Source of the DNA: Desulfomonile tiedjei
GTDB lineage: Bacteria > Desulfobacterota > Desulfomonilia > Desulfomonilales > Desulfomonilaceae
Length of the DNA: 64,000 nt
Direction: 5' to 3'
NCBI GenBank assembly: GCA_016218715.1
Contig: JACRDG010000089.1
Span: 124,001-188,000, forward strand
Positions 40,990 to 49,897 of this stretch are shown in pieces. Both the position numbers and the translations under genes were made by a program. The notes beneath the pieces were generated by a model. That model was given only the letters and a program-made list of their open reading frames with translations, was not told the origin of the DNA and ran no database searches. How positions within the stretch are numbered: the first letter of the stretch is position 1; the number at the start of each line of letters is the position of its first letter.

Positions 40990-41805
40990 CTAGACCCGGC
41001 CTTCTAGCTTTATGAAGCGAAAATCGACCCAGCCGCTTCTGCCGGCAGGGGTCACGACCCTGAACCACATAGCGTCGCGGAACAACCGCTTCTCGGTGAC
41101 CTTCACCTTCTCTCCCGAACCGAGGCGTTCCACGATCGGAGAATCCGATTTCGGCTGCTTGCGCACCCGCAGCTTGTCCACGGTCACCAGCCCATTGAGG
41201 TCGAGTGCCATGGAATAGCCCGGGTCTGATTCCTGCGTGTCGGTCTTGGAGGGAGTGTCCGGTGGGGCCATACTGGATGCCCTGGCAGAGTAGGATTTCG
41301 CTTCACCCGAGAACCCTGACGCATCGGAAGGAGTCTGCGCCGGACCCGACACACTGCGCATGAGGCCGCCTTTCATAGGGGCTGGGGGGGGGGTAAGCGG
41401 TTCTGCCGTGGGTCCGAGTGAAGCGGTCCGGGTTTCTCCGCCGCGAGCCTGGTTGCGAAGTTCGTCCAGAAGCGAAGAGAGATCGTGCCGCAGCCGCTGG
41501 GTGGGAGCCCCGGCCTCCAGGAGTGCTCGAAGAGCTCGCTCCTGACCGTTATACGATTCGGTGAGCGCTGCGAGGCGCTCGTTCACCAGCGCAGACGAGC
41601 GAACAAAGTGCACCTGAGCCAGACAGGTGACCACCACCACCCCCAGCAGCACCCATGAGAAGTACCTGAAGGGGAACAAGACCTGCTCGTCGTCCTCGAG
41701 GAGGTACGAGCAGACGAGCTTCTTCTTGACCCAGAAGTACCAGAGTACGAGAAACGCCGCCACAGCCGTAGCCTGGAGAAGGATGATGGCCAAGTGGAAC
41801 ACCAT
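40990..41805 (-). CDS. Membrane protein with C-terminal SH3-like domain and a 10-C tract
   Basis: From the ATG at 41805, placed behind a perfect GGAGGT 7-12 bases upstream, the product is 271 residues; the frame opens 56 codons earlier without conserved sequence. Two hydrophobic segments (about 3-25 and 45-66) precede a polar, Ser/Pro-rich linker. The C-terminal 60 residues are an SH3 type-3-like domain (VTVDKLRVRKQPKSDSPIVERLGSGEKVKV), usually found in periplasmic cell-wall binding proteins. A run of ten C (plus strand G 41384-41393) codes for the prolines of the linker. Confidence 0.7.
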   Translation of the reverse strand: MVFHLAIILLQATAVAAFLVLWYFWVKKKLVCSYLLEDDEQVLFPFRYFSWVLLGVVVVTCLAQVHFVRSSALVNERLAALTESYNGQERALRALLEAGAPTQRLRHDLSSLLDELRNQARGGETRTASLGPTAEPLTPPPAPMKGGLMRSVSGPAQTPSDASGFSGEAKSYSARASSMAPPDTPSKTDTQESDPGYSMALDLNGLVTVDKLRVRKQPKSDSPIVERLGSGEKVKVTEKRLFRDAMWFRVVTPAGRSGWVDFRFIKLEGRV

Positions 41806-42025
41806 GTCGAAGACCTCCGATTGAAGTTGTGAAGGAATTACCATTAATAACAAAGTTATGCAATATTTATTTAAAGTAAAATATTCAAAAGCCTTGTCGC
41901 GGTTCCTCTGATCTTTCCTGCGAGAGAGCTGGGGCCGCCGCGCCCCGAAACGTCGCTTTCGCCGGATGGTCACACACTTATTGCACGTGATACCAGGATG
42001 TTACTTGAGCGCATGCCGAAAGGTC

Positions 42026-42054
42026 TTGACTTAGTCCCGGCCATCTGGTTACAT
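42026..42054 (+). promoter_or_regulatory. Promoter for the rpmH cluster
   Basis: TTGACT and TTACAT are separated by 17 bp, and transcription would begin near 42061, 35 nt before the rpmH start. The upstream stretch 41815-41890 is very AT-rich. Confidence 0.55.
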
Positions 42055-42095
42055 GAATAGTTTAGAAGTTTGAACGACAAGATCGGGGAACCGCC

Positions 42096-42230
42096 GTGAA
42101 ACGAACATTTCAACCGAGCAACATCTCTCGAAAAAGAACTCACGGTTTTCGCGTTCGGATGAGCACCAAAAGTGGAAGAATCGTTCTCCAACGGAGAAGG
42201 GCAAAAGGACGTAAGCGCCTGTCGGTCTGA
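42096..42230 (+). CDS. rpmH: Ribosomal protein L34
   Basis: A 44-residue basic protein beginning with GTG at 42096: [20 protein letters not shown], the standard L34 start, ending in KGRKRLSV. It is too short for most ORF lists but is unambiguous. GGGGAA is 5-10 bases upstream. Its end overlaps the rnpA frame by 59 bases if rnpA starts at 42172. Confidence 0.97.
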   Translation: MKRTFQPSNISRKRTHGFRVRMSTKSGRIVLQRRRAKGRKRLSV

Positions 42231-42570
42231 GGAGCGATATTTCAGGCTGACGAAAGAGGACCGAGTCCGACGTCCCTCCGAATACCGGAGAATCATGAAA
42301 ATGGGCGCGAGTTACCGCACAGCCCATTTTCGCATCCGAATGCTGAGAAATCCGCTGGGTGTTACGCGGCTGGGGATTGCGGCGGGTAGGAAAGCTGGGA
42401 AGGCTTGCGCTCGAAATCGGATCAAGAGGAGGCTCCGAGAGTACTTCAGGCTGAATCGGGACAGAATACCGCCCGAGACGGATGTGGTGTTCATCGCACT
42501 GCCAGGAGCCGCCACTGTGGACACAAGACAGCTCTGCGAGGAGTTGGACCGATTTTTCGACAGGGAATAA
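42172..42570 (+). CDS. rnpA: Ribonuclease P protein component
   Basis: A 132-residue basic protein. The core [18 protein letters not shown] opens the folded domain, and [16 protein letters not shown] holds the RNR motif. It binds RNase P RNA to process tRNA 5' ends. The only standard start upstream of the core is GTG at 42172, which lies inside rpmH and gives a 59-base overlap in a different frame; rpmH-rnpA overlaps are known in other bacteria. Confidence 0.92.
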   Translation: MEESFSNGEGQKDVSACRSEERYFRLTKEDRVRRPSEYRRIMKMGASYRTAHFRIRMLRNPLGVTRLGIAAGRKAGKACARNRIKRRLREYFRLNRDRIPPETDVVFIALPGAATVDTRQLCEELDRFFDRE

Positions 42571-42788
42571 CGAGTTTCGGTACACACGCCCTGATTGGGG
42601 CGATTCGTCTGTATCAAGTTCTGGTTTCTCCCCTGGTCCCATCGTCTTGCCGCTTTTATCCCACCTGCTCGGAATACGCCCGCGAGGCTGTGCTCCGGTA
42701 CGGCGTTCTGAAAGGATCCTGGCTCGCCTTCAGACGCTTGACACGGTGTCGCCCGTTCGGTCCGGCCGGGTTTGACCCGGTTCCGTGA
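42567..42788 (+). CDS. yidD: Membrane protein insertion efficiency factor YidD (start codon unusual)
   Basis: The frame encodes [32 protein letters not shown] and GFDPVP, a full YidD body of about 65-73 residues. No ATG, GTG or TTG occurs in frame near its start; the nearest ATG is at 42405, inside rnpA. The first plausible codons are ATA at 42567, overlapping the rnpA stop (ATAA), or a CTG at 42591. I give 42567 as a provisional 5' end. YidD helps YidC insert membrane proteins and is encoded between rnpA and yidC in most bacteria. Confidence 0.85.
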   Translation: MTSFGTHALIGAIRLYQVLVSPLVPSSCRFYPTCSEYAREAVLRYGVLKGSWLAFRRLTRCRPFGPAGFDPVP

Positions 42789-42874
42789 GACCGGCCCAGC
42801 ATGTCCTACGCCGTGCGAGCCCCGGAAAACTTCGCTGTCCGAAGTCCCATGCCCCTCGTCGCGGGAGCTGAGTG

Positions 42875-44587
42875 ATGGAACGCAATCTTATTCTGGCAAT
42901 TGTATTCTCCGTTGTGATCATTCTCGGGTTTCAGTACTTCTTCCAGACCTTTTCGCCACCACCGGCAAAGAAGCCTCAAGAGATTACCGAAGCCGCCAAG
43001 CAGGCGAAGCAGCCGGACGAACCCACAACGGTAGCCCAGGAGTCAGTGGCTCCAAAGGCCCCTGCCGCTGCCCCTTCGAAACCGGAAGCGGCTCCCTCGG
43101 TTCCCGCTCCCAGCCCCGCGAAAGAAAAACTCGTTACCATCGAGACACCCAAGTACGAGGCGCGCGTCTCATCCGTGGGTGCGCGCATAGTATCCTTCAA
43201 ATTGAAGAACTACACGGTCGGTCTGAAGGACACGGAACCGGTGAATCTCTTCGAAGCGAACGGGCTGGACACGTCAGGGCCTACCATCGACTTCACCAGG
43301 CGCGATGAGACCTTCAAGGACGAGAAGCTGGGATACGAGTGCGATGCAGGCGCTGGGAAGATAAGCCTGACCGAGGCTACATCTCGCAAGTCGATCACCT
43401 TTCGCACCACCACGGCCGGGGGGCTGGTCATAGCCAAGACGTTCACTTTTCACGCGGACAGCTATGCCGTCGATTTCAAGCTTACGCTCACCAACGAGTC
43501 GGGAGAAGACCGCAACTACTTGATCACGTTTCCGTGGCGCAAGGTCTACACCGTCGATTCGAGCAACCGTTTCGTATGGAATAGCGCCGAGATCTTGCTG
43601 GATGGAGTGTTGAAGGACTATCAGGTCGCGGACATCAAAGGGGAAGAGGAACCATCGGGTGCCGTGGAGTGGGCGGGCCTGGGTGACGTGTACTTTTTCA
43701 AGGCCCTCGTTTTCGGAGAGAAGCCGGCAACGAAAGTCACCCTGTTCAAACCGACCAAGGAAGGGCTCGCCGAGATCTGGATCCGGTACGGCGGCATCGA
43801 CCTGCCCAAGGGACAACCCGTCGAGAACGATCTGATGCTGTACCTCGGGCCCAAGAAGGTCACCTCACTCGAGGCTGCCGGACACAATCTCCCCCGCGCG
43901 CTCCAGTACAGCAGCTACCGGGTGCTCGACATCATGGCGGAGTACCTGCTGAAATTCTTGAGGTTCTGTAACACGGGCTTTGAGGTCTTTGGGATCAAGG
44001 TTCCCGGTACGGGGAATTGGGGCATCGACATCATCATCCTGACCGTGTTCATCAAGATCCTGTTTATCCCGCTGACCCATAAGAGCATGAAATCCATGAA
44101 GCGGATGCAGGATCTCCAACCGCAAATGGCCAAGCTCAAGGAGAAATACAAGGACGACAAGGCTGCGCAGAATAAGGCGACGATGGAGCTGTTTCGAGAA
44201 CACAAGGTCAACCCGCTGGGTGGGTGTTGGCCCATGTTCCTCCAATTCCCCGTCTTCATTGCCTTGTACCAGGCCCTGTCCTATGCCATTGAGCTGAGGC
44301 ACGCGCCATTTGTGTGTCTCCCGTCCATTTACCTGTGCATCAACGATCTCTCCGCGCCTGATCCCTACTACGTCACCCCGGTTCTCATGGGCGGGACCAT
44401 GGTGCTCCAGCAGTGGATGACGCCGTCCGCGGGCGATCCGATGCAGAAGAAGATGATGCTGCTCATGCCCGTGTTCTTTACCTATCTTTTCCTCAGTTTT
44501 CCTTCGGGCCTGGTCTTGTACTGGCTGGTGAGCAACGTGCTGTCCATAGGACAACAGTTGATTACCAACCGGATGGCGGCCCACTGA
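42875..44587 (+). CDS. yidC: Membrane protein insertase YidC
   Basis: A 570-residue protein of the Gram-negative type. The first helix is LILAIVFSVVIILGFQYFF (about 4-22), followed by an Ala/Pro-rich linker, a large periplasmic domain (about 85-340), then the conserved Oxa1 core (WGIDIIILTVFIKILFIPLTHKSMKSM to the C-terminus) with the remaining membrane helices. It inserts and folds inner-membrane proteins, alone or with Sec. ATG at 42875 has GGGAG 8 bases before; a GTG one codon earlier is less likely. It is part of the rpmH-rnpA-yidD-yidC-jag-mnmE cluster. Confidence 0.95.
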   Translation: MERNLILAIVFSVVIILGFQYFFQTFSPPPAKKPQEITEAAKQAKQPDEPTTVAQESVAPKAPAAAPSKPEAAPSVPAPSPAKEKLVTIETPKYEARVSSVGARIVSFKLKNYTVGLKDTEPVNLFEANGLDTSGPTIDFTRRDETFKDEKLGYECDAGAGKISLTEATSRKSITFRTTTAGGLVIAKTFTFHADSYAVDFKLTLTNESGEDRNYLITFPWRKVYTVDSSNRFVWNSAEILLDGVLKDYQVADIKGEEEPSGAVEWAGLGDVYFFKALVFGEKPATKVTLFKPTKEGLAEIWIRYGGIDLPKGQPVENDLMLYLGPKKVTSLEAAGHNLPRALQYSSYRVLDIMAEYLLKFLRFCNTGFEVFGIKVPGTGNWGIDIIILTVFIKILFIPLTHKSMKSMKRMQDLQPQMAKLKEKYKDDKAAQNKATMELFREHKVNPLGGCWPMFLQFPVFIALYQALSYAIELRHAPFVCLPSIYLCINDLSAPDPYYVTPVLMGGTMVLQQWMTPSAGDPMQKKMMLLMPVFFTYLFLSFPSGLVLYWLVSNVLSIGQQLITNRMAAH

Positions 44588-44600
44588 CAAGGACGTGACG

Positions 44601-45434
44601 ATGACCTGGTACGAGTTTACCGGAAGATCAGTAAAAGAGGCGATTGCCAAGGCCTGTGAAGAACTCAATGCGGAAGAGCCCCTCCTGGACATAGAGGTGC
44701 TTGAGGAGAGCACCCGGGGTTTTCTGGGCATTGTCGGCCACAGAGACGCTCGGGTGAGAGTGAGAAAACGTGACATCCTGAGAGAAGTCACGGAAACCGC
44801 CGAGCCTCCTGAATCGGCCGAAGGTGCCGGATCCGAAGCTCGACTGCGGGAATCCGCCCCTAGGCCTGACGTCGATGCGTTGGAGGGCAGTGCGGATGAA
44901 CGAGAGGAATCGGGCGAGGCGCTGAAGGCTGTGGAATCCAGGGTGGACCCGTCCCCCTTCGTCGAAGGAGCACGAGAGATCCTCCAAGGGATGCTCGATC
45001 GGATTCCGGTGGCAGCCCAGGTCGAGGCCACCACTGCCAACGGGGCAGTTTATCTGGACATCAAGGGGGATGGGTCCGGCCTGCTTATCGGGAAGAAGGG
45101 GCAAACGTTGGATGCCCTGCAATTTCTCGTGAACAAGATCGTAAACAAGGCCAACCCCCCAGGTTCCAAGGTCGAAGTCGTGGTGGACACGGAGAACTAC
45201 AGGGCCCGGAAGCAAGAAAACCTCCGGGAAACCGCGCTGAGGAGCAGTGAGAAGGCCAAGAGAAGCCTCAAGCCGGTGTCGCTCACTCCTATGCCTGCCC
45301 ATGAACGGCGAATCATCCACCTGATTCTCGCCGACGATCGGGAGGTCTACACCAAGAGCTACGGTGAAGGTGCGCTCCGGAGAATTATCGTGTACCCGCG
45401 GCGCGGGACAATCAACAAACGCCGGAGACGCTAG
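44601..45434 (+). CDS. jag: Jag/KhpB RNA-binding protein
   Basis: A 277-residue protein from the ATG at 44601 (AAGGA 7 bases upstream; a GTG at 44595 is also in frame). An N-terminal Jag_N domain (EFTGRSVKEAIAKACEELN...GFLGIVG) is followed by a variable acidic linker (about 65-120), a KH domain (SGLLIGKKGQTLDALQFLVN) and an R3H domain (TALRSSEKAKRSLKPVSLTPMPAHERRIIHLILAD). It binds RNA, as KhpB in Gram-positives. It is directly behind yidC, as usual. Confidence 0.93.
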   Translation: MTWYEFTGRSVKEAIAKACEELNAEEPLLDIEVLEESTRGFLGIVGHRDARVRVRKRDILREVTETAEPPESAEGAGSEARLRESAPRPDVDALEGSADEREESGEALKAVESRVDPSPFVEGAREILQGMLDRIPVAAQVEATTANGAVYLDIKGDGSGLLIGKKGQTLDALQFLVNKIVNKANPPGSKVEVVVDTENYRARKQENLRETALRSSEKAKRSLKPVSLTPMPAHERRIIHLILADDREVYTKSYGEGALRRIIVYPRRGTINKRRRR

Positions 45435-45485
45435 GGCCCGCCGGCACGCGTGGCTTGATTCCGCGGGCCTCGCATTCGTACTGCG

Positions 45486-45620
45486 TTTCACAAATACGGG
45501 ATCCCTATGGCACAGGGTTTCCGTTCATCACCGCGGCCTCTCTGGCTGTATTGGTGGGACAGCAAGTTGCCTGGCCCACCCTACTCCTCGAGACGCGTAA
45601 CTGAACTTGCGAAGAGGTGT
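45486..45620. repeat. Repeat family C, copy 1, in the 318-bp gap before mnmE
   Basis: Shares with 53093-53255 the blocks TTCATCACCGCGGCCTC, CTGGCTGTATTGGTGGG and GAACTTGCGA. In this copy the hairpin arms around GGTGGGAC and GGCCCACC are shorter than in copy 2. Confidence 0.7.
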
Positions 45621-45637
45621 GCTTAGTAATCGGTTTC

Positions 45638-45688
45638 CCGCATACCGTGACACTCCGCCGTTGCCTGTCACAGCTCCGCGGTATGCGG
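45638..45688. other. Hairpin leader upstream of mnmE
   Basis: CCGCATACCG (45638-45647) pairs perfectly with CGGTATGCGG (45679-45688), and an inner TGACA/TGTCA stem extends it. It lies 65 bases before the mnmE start. It may be a leader element, but I cannot assign it to a known RNA family. Confidence 0.5.
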
Positions 45689-45752
45689 TGACTGACGCAA
45701 ACCGTATCCTTCGGGGTCTCTTCTCGACCGGCGACCAGACTGACCGCTCGCC

Positions 45753-47138
45753 ATGAAACCAGCTCCTGACACCATTGTGGCCCTCGCAACCCCCAGAGAT
45801 TACTCCGGCATCGGGGTGATTCGCCTGAGCGGGCCCGACGCGGTCTCGCTTCTGAAAGCTATTTTCCATCCGGTGAGGGCCGGAGCCGACTTTGCCGACC
45901 GGACCGCGGTATACGGTCGAGTTGTGGACCCCGAGAACGGCAAGATCCTCGACGACGGCATCGCAGTGGTCATGTGCGGCCCCAGATCGTATACCGGTGA
46001 AGACGTGGTGGAACTGAGCCTTCACGGGAGCCCCACGATTCTCGACATGGTGCTGCGTCTGCTCGTCTCGCGGGGCGCTCGACCGGCCACCCGAGGCGAG
46101 TTCACGAGACGGGCGTTTCTCTCAGGGAGGCTCGATCTGATCCAAGCGGAGGCGGTGGCAGACCTTATCGAGGCTCTGACCCCTGTTGCCGTGGATGAGG
46201 CCCGCGGGAGACTGGACCGTTCGCTGTCGAGCAGCATTCTGGAGGTTTCCAACTCCCTTAAGACCATTCTTGCCGGGGTGGAAGCGTACATCGATTTCGA
46301 CGAAGATGAACTGGAGCCCCCACCGGAATCCGTGACCCTCGTGGGAACGGCCCTGGAAGCGATGGAAGCCCTCATACGAGCCGCGGACACCGGGCGGATT
46401 AGGCGGGAAGGGGTCAAGGCAACCATAATCGGCAAGCCGAACGTGGGCAAGTCAACGCTGTTCAATGCGCTCGTCCAAACCGACCGGGCCATTGTCACCC
46501 CTTATCCGGGAACGACGAGAGATTCGCTGGACGCCCTGGTTGTGCTCGATGGGTTGGCCTTCGCGCTCTGCGACACCGCGGGAATACGCGAGCACCCCGA
46601 GCCTGTCGAAGCAGAAGGCATCAGGAGGACTCTGCTCAAGGTGGCCGAGTCGGACATCGTGATCGCTGTCTTTGACGGGTCAGCACCCTTGGACCTGGAA
46701 GACAGCAGGGTACTGGAAGCCTGTGCCTCAAAACCGGCCGTCGTGGTACTCAACAAGAGTGACATCGGTACGCGGCTTGACCGGCAATCAGATGCCCTTG
46801 GGCCTCAAGGCCGTCCCAGGGTTTCTCTGAGCGCAAAGGACGGGGAAGGTCTGGATCTTCTCCGGGAGGTTCTCGCTGAGTTCGGCAGGCAATCGGGAGA
46901 AATACCGGCCTACGGGACGTCAGCGGCGCTGACCCGCCGCGGGGTCCTCCTCATGGAGGCAGCCACGGTTCCGCTGCAACGAATCCTGGAAGTCGCCGCG
47001 GGCGGACGGACGGTGGAACCGGAGCTTCTCTCCCTGGAACTGCGCCGAGCCCTGGAGCCGCTGGAAGAGATCACTGGAGAACGAGTGGACGAGGGAGTGC
47101 TGGATCGGATCTTCGAACGGTTCTGTGTGGGGAAATGA
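45753..47138 (+). CDS. mnmE: tRNA uridine-5-carboxymethylaminomethyl GTPase MnmE (TrmE)
   Basis: A 461-residue protein with N-terminal tetrahydrofolate-binding domain, a helical domain, an inserted G domain and a C-terminal FCVGK. The G motifs are GKPNVGKS (227-234), the switch PGTTRD, DTAG and NKSD. The C-terminal Cys-x-Gly-Lys (FCIGK in most homologues) is kept as FCVGK. With MnmG it modifies wobble uridine of tRNAs, using a methylene group from folate. It sits at the end of the rpmH cluster after a 318-bp gap. Confidence 0.96.
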   Translation: MKPAPDTIVALATPRDYSGIGVIRLSGPDAVSLLKAIFHPVRAGADFADRTAVYGRVVDPENGKILDDGIAVVMCGPRSYTGEDVVELSLHGSPTILDMVLRLLVSRGARPATRGEFTRRAFLSGRLDLIQAEAVADLIEALTPVAVDEARGRLDRSLSSSILEVSNSLKTILAGVEAYIDFDEDELEPPPESVTLVGTALEAMEALIRAADTGRIRREGVKATIIGKPNVGKSTLFNALVQTDRAIVTPYPGTTRDSLDALVVLDGLAFALCDTAGIREHPEPVEAEGIRRTLLKVAESDIVIAVFDGSAPLDLEDSRVLEACASKPAVVVLNKSDIGTRLDRQSDALGPQGRPRVSLSAKDGEGLDLLREVLAEFGRQSGEIPAYGTSAALTRRGVLLMEAATVPLQRILEVAAGGRTVEPELLSLELRRALEPLEEITGERVDEGVLDRIFERFCVGK

Positions 47139-47231
47139 GCCCACCGACTTCGACGGAGCGCAGGGTCGCGGAATCGATCCTGCGATGGCGCGAAGGTAAG
47201 GAGTTTGGCGGTTGTCCCGCTGCCATCTGGG

Positions 47232-47260
47232 TTGACAGGGAGCAACCGGTTCACTATTTT
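47232..47260 (+). promoter_or_regulatory. Candidate promoter in the 479-bp gap after mnmE
   Basis: TTGACA and TATTTT are separated by 17 bp. The next gene begins at 47618, giving a long leader of about 350 nt if used. The remaining gap contains AT-rich sequence and a weak GAGGCCC/GGGCCTT stem near 47475-47498, with no further gene that I can support. Confidence 0.45.
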
Positions 47261-47617
47261 TGTAAAACATGCTAAGATAACAGACGAAAGTTGGCCGTTA
47301 GTGCTACGTCTCATCGACACGTCACCGTAAGAAGGTAAGTCTAAGAGATTGCTTCACCAACATAAGAAATCACATTAGCTTCTTGCTCTATCATCTGAGA
47401 ATAAAATCATTAATCAGACAGAAACATCTTGACTTTTGACCCCCTTTGCGTTACCCATGTAGGAGCATCCTGCGAGGCCCCTGTTTGATGGGCCTTCCGC
47501 CCAGCGGGAAAATCCGGTGTGTTCCGGGGAAAGGTTTCTCCCTTTGTTAACCACTCTCGCCAGCCGTTTAATCGAGGGGCCAGCCGCTCCGGTTCAGAGC
47601 CGTTTGGAGGAATGCTT

Positions 47618-48592
47618 ATGCCTGCAAGGGTATCGATGAAAACTCCCTGTGCCTTGGTGACCCTGGCCCTACTTGTACTGGCAGTAGGGGCCGCGATGGC
47701 CTGGGATCAGCCGAATCGTCTCCCGGCCAAGGTGAGATCTTTGGAAGGCGGATTGTCAAATCCCTTTGTCGGTGGGATCGGCGCGATCAGAGGCCGCGGG
47801 GGCATAGAGCGGGGCGATTGGCTCGCGGCTGCAGGTCAGGCTCGCCGCACGATTCTCTGTCCGTCCAGCGACTACGCCATGGCACTCGGTGTCAGGCCGT
47901 TCTTCTCCAATCTCGGCGGCGCGGTCAAGGCGGTTAGCAGGGGCGGCGAGGGGACTTGGCTCAGTCTCCCGGGTCATCTCAGGCTTCCGACGGAAGCGAC
48001 ATCATGGGAGCTCTACGCGCATCTGCGCACGTGGGACAAAGTGATGTGGCGCATCGAGTACCGTCCCTGGAACTGGTCCGGACCCGGACACATCCCAACG
48101 GATGGAGACTTTGCCGGGCTGTTTCTCCAGGCAAATGACGGGATCAACACGGACCTCACCATCACCACTTTCTTGGTCGGTGCGGATTACGATGTCTCGT
48201 TCAACCGCGAGCTGATGTTCGGACCGAACGTTGACCTTCACATAATCAAATGGGCGCAGCGGGTGGCCAAAGACGCCGGCGCGGTCGTGGACTTTTCTCA
48301 GACGATGTTGCAGCCCGCGATCGGGGCACATGTGCGCTATGAGCCTACCAACACCGGGTACTTCTCCTGGTTCAAGCCGTACCTGGAAGGACGCTTCAGC
48401 TGGATGAGTTTTGGCAGTCTCGCACTCTCCACCTGGGACGCGGGCCTCGGCGTGGCGCCCCCGTTGAGCAGGAACATGGACGGCGGGATCAGGGCCGGGT
48501 ACAAGCAGTGGAAATTGGACGGAACTCGGGGGCGTCTCTCTACGGACGTGGATGTTGAAGGATTCTACCTGGATTTCTCCCTGAGGTTCTGA
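47618..48592 (+). CDS. Outer-membrane beta-barrel protein (unknown)
   Basis: From the ATG at 47618, behind GGAGGAATGC, the product is 324 residues. Residues 1-30 form a signal peptide (PCALVTLALLVLAVGAAMA, cut before WDQ). The rest alternates amphipathic strands with turns such as GADYDVSFNRELMFGPNVDLH and ends in Phe (FYLDFSLRF), the C-terminal signature for barrel assembly. No family is recognised. The gene has a clear terminator about 40 bp downstream. Confidence 0.75.
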   Translation: MPARVSMKTPCALVTLALLVLAVGAAMAWDQPNRLPAKVRSLEGGLSNPFVGGIGAIRGRGGIERGDWLAAAGQARRTILCPSSDYAMALGVRPFFSNLGGAVKAVSRGGEGTWLSLPGHLRLPTEATSWELYAHLRTWDKVMWRIEYRPWNWSGPGHIPTDGDFAGLFLQANDGINTDLTITTFLVGADYDVSFNRELMFGPNVDLHIIKWAQRVAKDAGAVVDFSQTMLQPAIGAHVRYEPTNTGYFSWFKPYLEGRFSWMSFGSLALSTWDAGLGVAPPLSRNMDGGIRAGYKQWKLDGTRGRLSTDVDVEGFYLDFSLRF

Positions 48593-48631
48593 TTACCATC
48601 CGGGACTCACCCCCATCTCTTGTCTCATGGG

Positions 48632-48665
48632 AAGCCCGCAGGACTATGGTTCTGCGGGCTTTTGT
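48632..48665 (+). terminator. Rho-independent terminator after the beta-barrel gene
   Basis: A ten-base-pair perfect stem, AAGCCCGCAG (48632-48641) with CTGCGGGCTT (48652-48661), ends in a TTTTG stretch. Confidence 0.85.
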
Positions 48666-48711
48666 AATCGTCCACCGGGCTTGCTTGAGGCGCCCACGCG
48701 TCCACTTCCCC

Positions 48712-48740
48712 TTGACAGTTAACTTCCGCGATTTTAGTAT
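48712..48740 (+). promoter_or_regulatory. Promoter for the S24-type regulator gene
   Basis: TTGACA (48712-48717) and TAGTAT (48735-48740) are separated by exactly 17 bp. Transcription should begin near 48747, about 86 nt before the start codon. Confidence 0.7.
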
Positions 48741-48765
48741 GGGATTGCACGCATCTGCCCGCAAT

Positions 48766-48781
48766 GGACCGACGGCGGTCC
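48766..48781. promoter_or_regulatory. Candidate operator, inverted repeat in the regulator's leader
   Basis: GGACCG (48766-48771) and CGGTCC (48776-48781) are inverted repeats with a 4-bp spacer, located about 20 bp after the expected transcription start of the S24-type regulator gene. This suggests autoregulation. Confidence 0.4.
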
Positions 48782-48832
48782 GCCGATACCAGAGTTTGGA
48801 CAGGATGATAACCTGTTGGGTTACGGAACCGT

Positions 48833-49879
48833 ATGACGACGTTTGGAGAATACGCACGACAGAGAGTCCGGAGACTCGGCAAGAGCCAGAAGGCACTGGC
48901 ACTGGAACTTGAGGTGTCTCCGGCCTACGTCTCTCAGGTTTTCAGCGGGAAGAAGAATCCTCCCGATCTGGGGCGGCCGCGCAGTCGCACACTTCTGAAG
49001 AAGTGGGCGGAATTTCTCGAGGCCCCGGAGAGTGTCCTGTTGGAAAAGGTCCGGTTCGATCTTCACCACGTGCCCCCGCGTCCCGGCGCGAAATTCGGCA
49101 AGATGCGGGAACTTCTGTGTGCGAGGCTGCACGCTCAAGCCGCGGGCCTGGTGGAGGAGATACGATCCATGGCGCTTCATCCGGCGGAGAGCCTGGCGAT
49201 TCAACGCCTGGTACAGGTATATCTGGTCATGCAGGAGGACCTGCATCAGCCCCGCGGAGATGGGCCGCGTCGCTTCAGGGACCTCTCCTGTCGGGCCAGG
49301 GCTGACCGTGAGTTTGTCGAAGGGGAATTGTTGCACTTCTTTGACGAGCAGCCTTTCGCGTGGTCGTGGGACCCTGACAACGGGCAGATCCGGCTCGCCT
49401 GGAAATCGGGTGACCTACAACATGCCATGGAGACGGTGAGGTCCATACTCGAGGATTCACGGATCGCTCCGCTCGGGTGCACGGTTCCGGTCGTGGGACA
49501 CGTGAGCGCCGGCGAAGGGTTCGCGTTTACCGACGGCGGATTTGCCGTGGGGGAGGGCTTCGAGCAGGTCGAGATGCCTCCGGGGATAGAACCTGCACTG
49601 GCTCGAACCCTGTACTGTGTCAGGGTGAGGGGAGATAGTCTGCGCGATTTCCTATGTGACGGCGCGCTCCTCTTCATCAAACCCGAGTCGTGGGAGGAGA
49701 TCAAGGACGGCGACCTGGTGATCTTCAAGGATTCGAAGGACCGAAGGGCGTTTGTCAAGAAGGTGGAATTTGCAGGCGAGAACCTGATCCTGAAACCGAT
49801 GAATTCGCTCTACAAGAACATGGTGCTCCGTCGGGCGGAGTTGGTCCTTCTCGAGCGGGTCACCGCGATCGTCCTGTAG
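48833..49879 (+). CDS. XRE-type regulator with S24/LexA-like self-cleaving domain
   Basis: A 348-residue protein with an XRE helix-turn-helix at the N-terminus (about 6-62, QKALALELEVSPAYVSQVFSGKK), a long middle region, and a C-terminal S24 peptidase domain (about 215-340). A candidate cleavage site is the Ala-Gly in VGHVSAGEGF. The catalytic Ser is in VRGDSLRDFLCDG and the Lys in FVKKVEF. Such regulators cleave themselves when activated, usually by RecA after DNA damage, as cI/LexA do. A Gly-Asp-Ser-Leu replaces the more common Gly-Asp-Ser-Met. The 3' neighbour is a lytic transglycosylase. Confidence 0.88.
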   Translation: MTTFGEYARQRVRRLGKSQKALALELEVSPAYVSQVFSGKKNPPDLGRPRSRTLLKKWAEFLEAPESVLLEKVRFDLHHVPPRPGAKFGKMRELLCARLHAQAAGLVEEIRSMALHPAESLAIQRLVQVYLVMQEDLHQPRGDGPRRFRDLSCRARADREFVEGELLHFFDEQPFAWSWDPDNGQIRLAWKSGDLQHAMETVRSILEDSRIAPLGCTVPVVGHVSAGEGFAFTDGGFAVGEGFEQVEMPPGIEPALARTLYCVRVRGDSLRDFLCDGALLFIKPESWEEIKDGDLVIFKDSKDRRAFVKKVEFAGENLILKPMNSLYKNMVLRRAELVLLERVTAIVL

Positions 49880-49897
49880 GTGGCGGGATTGCGAGTC

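Noticed and set aside
41806-42095. Replication origin next to rpmH
   Set aside because: In many bacteria the rpmH cluster is next to dnaA and oriC, and this stretch is AT-rich, but I see no dnaA, no run of DnaA boxes and no parAB or rsmG, so no origin is called.
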